A stretch of 64,000 nt of DNA from Periweissella cryptocerci (GTDB lineage Bacteria; Bacillota; Bacilli; Lactobacillales; Lactobacillaceae): the NCBI RefSeq assembly GCF_004358325.1, contig NZ_CP037940.1, positions 558,001 through 622,000 of the forward strand, given 5' to 3'. The notes beneath the pieces were generated by a model. It saw nothing but the letters and a program-made list of their open reading frames with translations, was not told the DNA's origin and searched no databases. Of the stretch, positions 60,424 to 64,000 are shown piece by piece. How positions within the stretch are numbered: the first letter of the stretch is position 1; each line of letters begins with the position of its first letter. The translations under genes were made by a program, and so were the position numbers.

Positions 60424-60459
60424 AAAAAGTGCAATCTAAGCTTGCGGATTGCACTTTTC
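60424..60459. terminator. Hairpin terminator after fhs
   Basis: AAAAGTGCAATC pairs perfectly with GATTGCACTTTT, with A and T runs on both sides. It overlaps the left end of repeat R7. Confidence 0.75.
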
Positions 60460-60567
60460 AATCATCGAATTACTGTGGTTCTATTATCAGTGTTTTTTCC
60501 ATGCTACTACGGCCTGTGGTTGGTACCTATTTTTCACTAGTTTATTCAATCCCACGCCAGACGTAAT
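60449..60567. repeat. Dispersed non-coding repeat, copy R7 (internally deleted)
   Basis: It shares CTTTTCAATCATCGAATTAC and TTCTATTATCAGTGTTTTTT with R5/R6 and ends AATCCCACGCCAGACGTAAT, but lacks the central palindrome part. Located between fhs and the MFS gene. Confidence 0.7.
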
Positions 60568-60580
60568 AGGATCAATAATT

Positions 60581-62242
60581 TTAGAACAAGCCCACAATTG
60601 TTCCATTTTCATCAATATCGATATGGTTTGCTGCTGGATCTGCCGGCAAACCAGGCATTGTAAGCACGTTCCCAGTCATGGCGACAATAAAGCCTGCCCC
60701 GAGCTTAGGAATGAATTCACGGACATGGATTGTGAAATCTTTAGGTGCGCCGAGTTGCTTAGCATTATCCGTCAATGAATATTGTGTTTTGGCCATCACG
60801 ACTGGTAATTTATCCCAACCAAGCTTTTGGAAACGCTTCAATTGTGTCTTTGCTTTGGCATCAAGTTCAACATCCTTACCACCATAAATTTCCGTCACAA
60901 TTTTTTCCATCTTGGTCATTAATTCATCTTCTGGGGCATAGAGTGGTTTAAATTCACCCGTGTTTTCAACACTAGCTACAACTGCCCGTGCTAAATCTTC
61001 GGCGCCTTCACCACCATTTGCCCACACGTTAGCTAACACGGCTTCCACGCCGAATTGCTTCGTGTATTCTTGGACAGTCGCAATTTCTACATCCGTATCA
61101 GCGGTAAATTGGTTAATTGCCACGACCACTGGAACGTTGTAGCGTTGCATACTTTGAATATGCTTACCTAAGTTAGCCAAACCGGCTTCTAAAGCTGCGA
61201 CATCTTCGTTATCTAATTCGGCTAATGGCTTACCACCGTGGAGTTTAAGCGCCCGAATTGTCGCAACAATCACGATTGTATCTGGTGTTTTACCTAAAAT
61301 TGGGGTCTTGATATCCAAGAATTTTTCACCACCAAGATCGGCGCCAAAACCACCTTCAGTAATGGCATAATCAGCCAACTGCAAAGCTGCCCGCGTGGCT
61401 TGAACTGAATTGGTACCTTGGGCGATATTAGCAAATGGACCACCGTGCACCACAACTGGTGTGTGCGCCAACGTTTGCACTAAGTTAGGCTTAATTGCAT
61501 CTTTAAGTAACACCGTCAAAGCACCCGCAACACCAAGCTGATCAACTGTCACTGGTTCACGATCGTAAGTATAACCAATCACAATGCGCTTAATACGGGC
61601 TTTTAAATCTGACAAATCATTTGAAAGCGTCAAAATTGCCATTAATTCTGAAGCCACCGTAATATCAAACCCATCTTCACGAGGAACCCCACTAGTTGGT
61701 GAACCTAACCCAATGATTGTGTGGCGTAAAGCCCGATCATTAATATCTAAAACGCGTTTCCAAATCATCCGGCGTGGATCAATATTCAGAGCGTTCCCTT
61801 GATAAATATGATTATCAATCACCGCTGCCAATGTATTATGGGCACTTGTCAAAGCATGAAAATCACCCGTAAAGTGAAGATTAATATCATCCATTGGGAC
61901 AACTTGGCTATAACCACCACCCGTTGCACCACCCTTAACACCCATCACGGGGCCAAGTGATGGTTCACGTAGTGCGATCATGGCGTTTTTCCCGAGGCGT
62001 GATAAACCATCACCTAAACCAACAGTTACCGTTGACTTACCTTCACCAGCAGGGGTTGGATTAATCGAAGTTACCAGAATTAACTTCCCCTTCATTGGGT
62101 CATTTTTACGGTTTTGCAAATTTAATTTCGCTTTGTAGTGACCGTATTGTTCTAATTCTTCAGGTTTGATACCAATTTTATCAGCAATTTCGTTGATTGG
62201 TTGTAGCTTTGCAGCTTGGGCAATTTCAATATCTGTCAGCAT
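60581..62242 (-). CDS. fhs: Formate-tetrahydrofolate ligase
   Basis: Makes 10-formyl-THF from formate, THF and ATP, supplying one-carbon units for purine synthesis. The protein is 553 aa, normal length. The ATP-binding region [17 protein letters not shown] (61-77) and the conserved [19 protein letters not shown] are present. TAGGAG precedes ATG 62242. It follows purH and purD on the same strand with a 44-nt gap, so it probably belongs to the purine operon. Confidence 0.97.
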   Translation of the reverse strand: MLTDIEIAQAAKLQPINEIADKIGIKPEELEQYGHYKAKLNLQNRKNDPMKGKLILVTSINPTPAGEGKSTVTVGLGDGLSRLGKNAMIALREPSLGPVMGVKGGATGGGYSQVVPMDDINLHFTGDFHALTSAHNTLAAVIDNHIYQGNALNIDPRRMIWKRVLDINDRALRHTIIGLGSPTSGVPREDGFDITVASELMAILTLSNDLSDLKARIKRIVIGYTYDREPVTVDQLGVAGALTVLLKDAIKPNLVQTLAHTPVVVHGGPFANIAQGTNSVQATRAALQLADYAITEGGFGADLGGEKFLDIKTPILGKTPDTIVIVATIRALKLHGGKPLAELDNEDVAALEAGLANLGKHIQSMQRYNVPVVVAINQFTADTDVEIATVQEYTKQFGVEAVLANVWANGGEGAEDLARAVVASVENTGEFKPLYAPEDELMTKMEKIVTEIYGGKDVELDAKAKTQLKRFQKLGWDKLPVVMAKTQYSLTDNAKQLGAPKDFTIHVREFIPKLGAGFIVAMTGNVLTMPGLPADPAANHIDIDENGTIVGLF

Positions 62243-62286
62243 TCATTTTCTCCTAAGTTATCTGGATTATTATCAGTTTCAATTAA

Positions 62287-63534
62287 CTAATTGACAAGCG
62301 CCTTTGCACCAATATCACGACGATATTGCAAGGGTGTGTCGAGTTGCTCTAAGTAATCATAAACTAAATGCTGCGCTTCCTCAATATCTGACGCGTGCGC
62401 AATTACAGTTGCGACGCGTCCACCTGCCGTCACTAAGCCATTAGTTGACTGTGCGACACTAGCATAATTAATTTCTAATGGCTTGGGCACGTTGGTTGGT
62501 ACGATTTGGCCTTTCGTGGCGCTGACTGGATAATTGCTCGATGCCAACACAACGCCAAGGTATGTTTGTGCTGTTTGCCACTTAGCCGAAACTGGTTTCC
62601 CCGTAACTAACCCTAGCAACACTTCATATAAATCACTTTCTAATTGCGGCAAAACAACTTGCGCTTCCGGGTCACCAAAACGCACATTAAATTCAATCGT
62701 TTTAGGGCCAGTTACGGTTTGCATTATGCCGGTATACAAAATACCAGTAAATGGTCGACCTTCTGCCTTCATCGCTGCTAAAGTTGGTTCAACAATCGTT
62801 TGAATTGCCGCATCAACCATAGCTTGACTAAACTGTGGCACAGGACTATATGCGCCCATTCCACCTGTATTTGGTCCTAAATCACCATTCAATAACCGTT
62901 TGTGATCTTGTGCAATCGGCGTATGAATCACTTGATTTTCACCTACGAGGCTAAACAATGAAAATTCTTGTCCAACCAAATACTCTTCAATCACCAATTT
63001 TGTATCGGGCGCCTGCGCGTACACTTGCGTTAGATACTGTTGCGCAGCTCCCGCGCTCTCAATAATCGTGACACCTTTACCAAGCGCCAAACCATCGGCT
63101 TTGAATACTAAGGGGTAAGTTTGGGTCGCAATGTATGTTTGCGCACTCACAAAATCATTGACGACTTGATATTTGGCAGTTGGAATTGCATATTTTTGTA
63201 ATAAGTCTTTTGTAAATGATTTTGAGCCTTCAAGCACCGCCGCTGCTCCACTTGGCCCAAAAATTGGTAATCCAACTTGCCGAAATTCATCAACAATTCC
63301 ATCAATCAAAGGATTTTCCATCCCAACAACCGTTAATTCAAACGCTTGTTGCTGAGCAAAAGTAACTAAGCCCGCCAAATCATCAACTGCAATGGCGACT
63401 GTTTCAATGCCTTCACCAGTAATACCTGGATTCCCCGGGGCGACAAAAACTTTATCAACTTGGGGACTAGCAATTAACTTTTGGGCAAAAGCATGTTCAC
63501 GCGCCCCTGTTCCAATCACTAAAACTTGCGCCAT
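62287..63534 (-). CDS. purD: Phosphoribosylamine-glycine ligase
   Basis: PurD makes GAR from phosphoribosylamine, glycine and ATP. The product is 415 aa with the N-terminal VIGTGAREHAFAQKL (most relatives have G-GGREHA), the ATP-grasp domain (FKADGLALGKGV; YLVGQEFSLFSLV) and GPKTIEFNVRFGDPEAQV. A good GAGGAG lies before the ATG, 20 nt after purH. Confidence 0.96.
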   Translation of the reverse strand: MAQVLVIGTGAREHAFAQKLIASPQVDKVFVAPGNPGITGEGIETVAIAVDDLAGLVTFAQQQAFELTVVGMENPLIDGIVDEFRQVGLPIFGPSGAAAVLEGSKSFTKDLLQKYAIPTAKYQVVNDFVSAQTYIATQTYPLVFKADGLALGKGVTIIESAGAAQQYLTQVYAQAPDTKLVIEEYLVGQEFSLFSLVGENQVIHTPIAQDHKRLLNGDLGPNTGGMGAYSPVPQFSQAMVDAAIQTIVEPTLAAMKAEGRPFTGILYTGIMQTVTGPKTIEFNVRFGDPEAQVVLPQLESDLYEVLLGLVTGKPVSAKWQTAQTYLGVVLASSNYPVSATKGQIVPTNVPKPLEINYASVAQSTNGLVTAGGRVATVIAHASDIEEAQHLVYDYLEQLDTPLQYRRDIGAKALVN

Positions 63535-63554
63535 GAAAAATTCTCCTCGTGTTT

Positions 63555-64000
63555 TTAGTGTTTAAAGTGGCGATTATTTGAAAATACCAACGCAATACCC
63601 AGTTCATTGGCTTTATCAATTGAATCTTGATCCTTAATTGAGCCACCTGGTTCGACAATCGCTGTAATTCCATGCGTTGCAGCATATTCAACTGAGTCGT
63701 TCATTGGGAAGAACGCATCTGATGCTAAAACTGCTTCGCCAAATGCTGGTTTAACTTGGGCGTGATCAATGGCAATTTTAACTGAGTCAATCCGGTTAGG
63801 TTGCCCAGCCCCCACGCCTAACGTTTGGCCATTAGCAGCCACAATGATTGCGTTAGATTTAACGTGTTTTACAGCCTTTTGCGCAAAGACTAGCGCTTCA
63901 AGTTGAACTTTGGTTGGCTGTGCTTCTGAAACAACTTTAAAATCAGCTAAGTCTTCGGTTACTAAATCACGGTCTTGAACTAAAATCCCACCTAGAACTG
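63555..64000 (-). CDS. purH: Bifunctional AICAR transformylase/IMP cyclohydrolase PurH (5' end cut by window)
   Basis: The C-terminal 147 codons of PurH are present up to the TAA at 63555; the start lies beyond the window. Conserved AICAR transformylase segments are visible: [31 protein letters not shown] and [18 protein letters not shown]. PurH uses the 10-formyl-THF that the downstream fhs product makes, which fits one transcript purH-purD-fhs. Confidence 0.95.
   Translation of the reverse strand, partial: VLGGILVQDRDLVTEDLADFKVVSEAQPTKVQLEALVFAQKAVKHVKSNAIIVAANGQTLGVGAGQPNRIDSVKIAIDHAQVKPAFGEAVLASDAFFPMNDSVEYAATHGITAIVEPGGSIKDQDSIDKANELGIALVFSNNRHFKH

Overview
The window looks like a chromosomal segment of a low-to-mid GC lactic acid bacterium of the Leuconostocaceae, close to Weissella or Periweissella. 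The 16S gene carries stretches I recall from Weissella-type 16S (TAGATATATGGAAGAACACC, AAAGTGTGGGTAGC). The regulators (T-boxes, MraZ boxes), the RNase Y/RNase Z/YhaM set and the ECF transporters fit Firmicutes. This assignment comes from reading motifs, not from a database search.

Layout. 1-3150: recJ (cut by the window edge) and rnz, minus strand. 3358-4526: an orphan 101-aa protein and a Ser-rich lipoprotein, plus strand. 4611-14250: cell-wall/division (dcw) cluster on the minus strand, DUF4044-DUF3397-mraZ-rsmH-ftsL-pbp-mraY-murD-murG-divIB, with MraZ boxes before mraZ; it ends at divIB without ftsA/ftsZ. 14686-19090: rny, a hypothetical gene, yceD-rpmF, tmcAL. 19330-24140: accessory stretch with an Rgg/PlcR-like regulator, an ISL3-family element, a secreted orphan, a DUF2922 protein and an ISL3 remnant. 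24188-30300: eight tRNA genes, 5S, 23S, tRNA-Ala, tRNA-Ile, 16S and tandem rRNA promoters, all read on the minus strand. 30813-42477: TerC, Bax-inhibitor-1 protein, murC, ytpR, thioredoxin, M42 peptidase, yhaM, yhaN-yhaO. 42700-47318: methionine-type T-box, SAM hydrolase, UPF0397 ECF S component, double ECF ATPase, EcfT. 47460-50402: an orphan gene, an IS150-type element, a YitT protein. 50579-55312: a GT-C-like membrane protein, then an amino-acid ABC transporter behind a histidine-type T-box. 55366-57930: mreB-mreC-mreD. 57931-60580: repeat-rich DNA and an OFA-family MFS transporter. 60581-64000: fhs, purD, purH (cut by the window edge).

Main working units are peptidoglycan precursor synthesis and septum assembly, rod-shape control (MreBCD), RNA processing and decay (RNase Z, RNase Y, YhaM), 10-formyl-THF supply (fhs) next to the formyl-THF user purH, and two amino-acid-sensing T-box operons whose specifier codons read as AUG (Met) and CAC (His).

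The most notable observations are: (1) two unrelated insertion sequences each sit in the loop of an intrinsic terminator just after a gene; (2) a family of short non-coding dispersed repeats shares imperfect terminal inverted repeats, and one copy carries a second element; (3) the 16S and 23S genes contain internal deletions and many one-base indels at otherwise near-invariant positions, and the IS transposases carry similar single-base frameshifts. I think (3) is more likely uncorrected consensus error in multi-copy DNA than biology, but the sequence alone cannot settle it.
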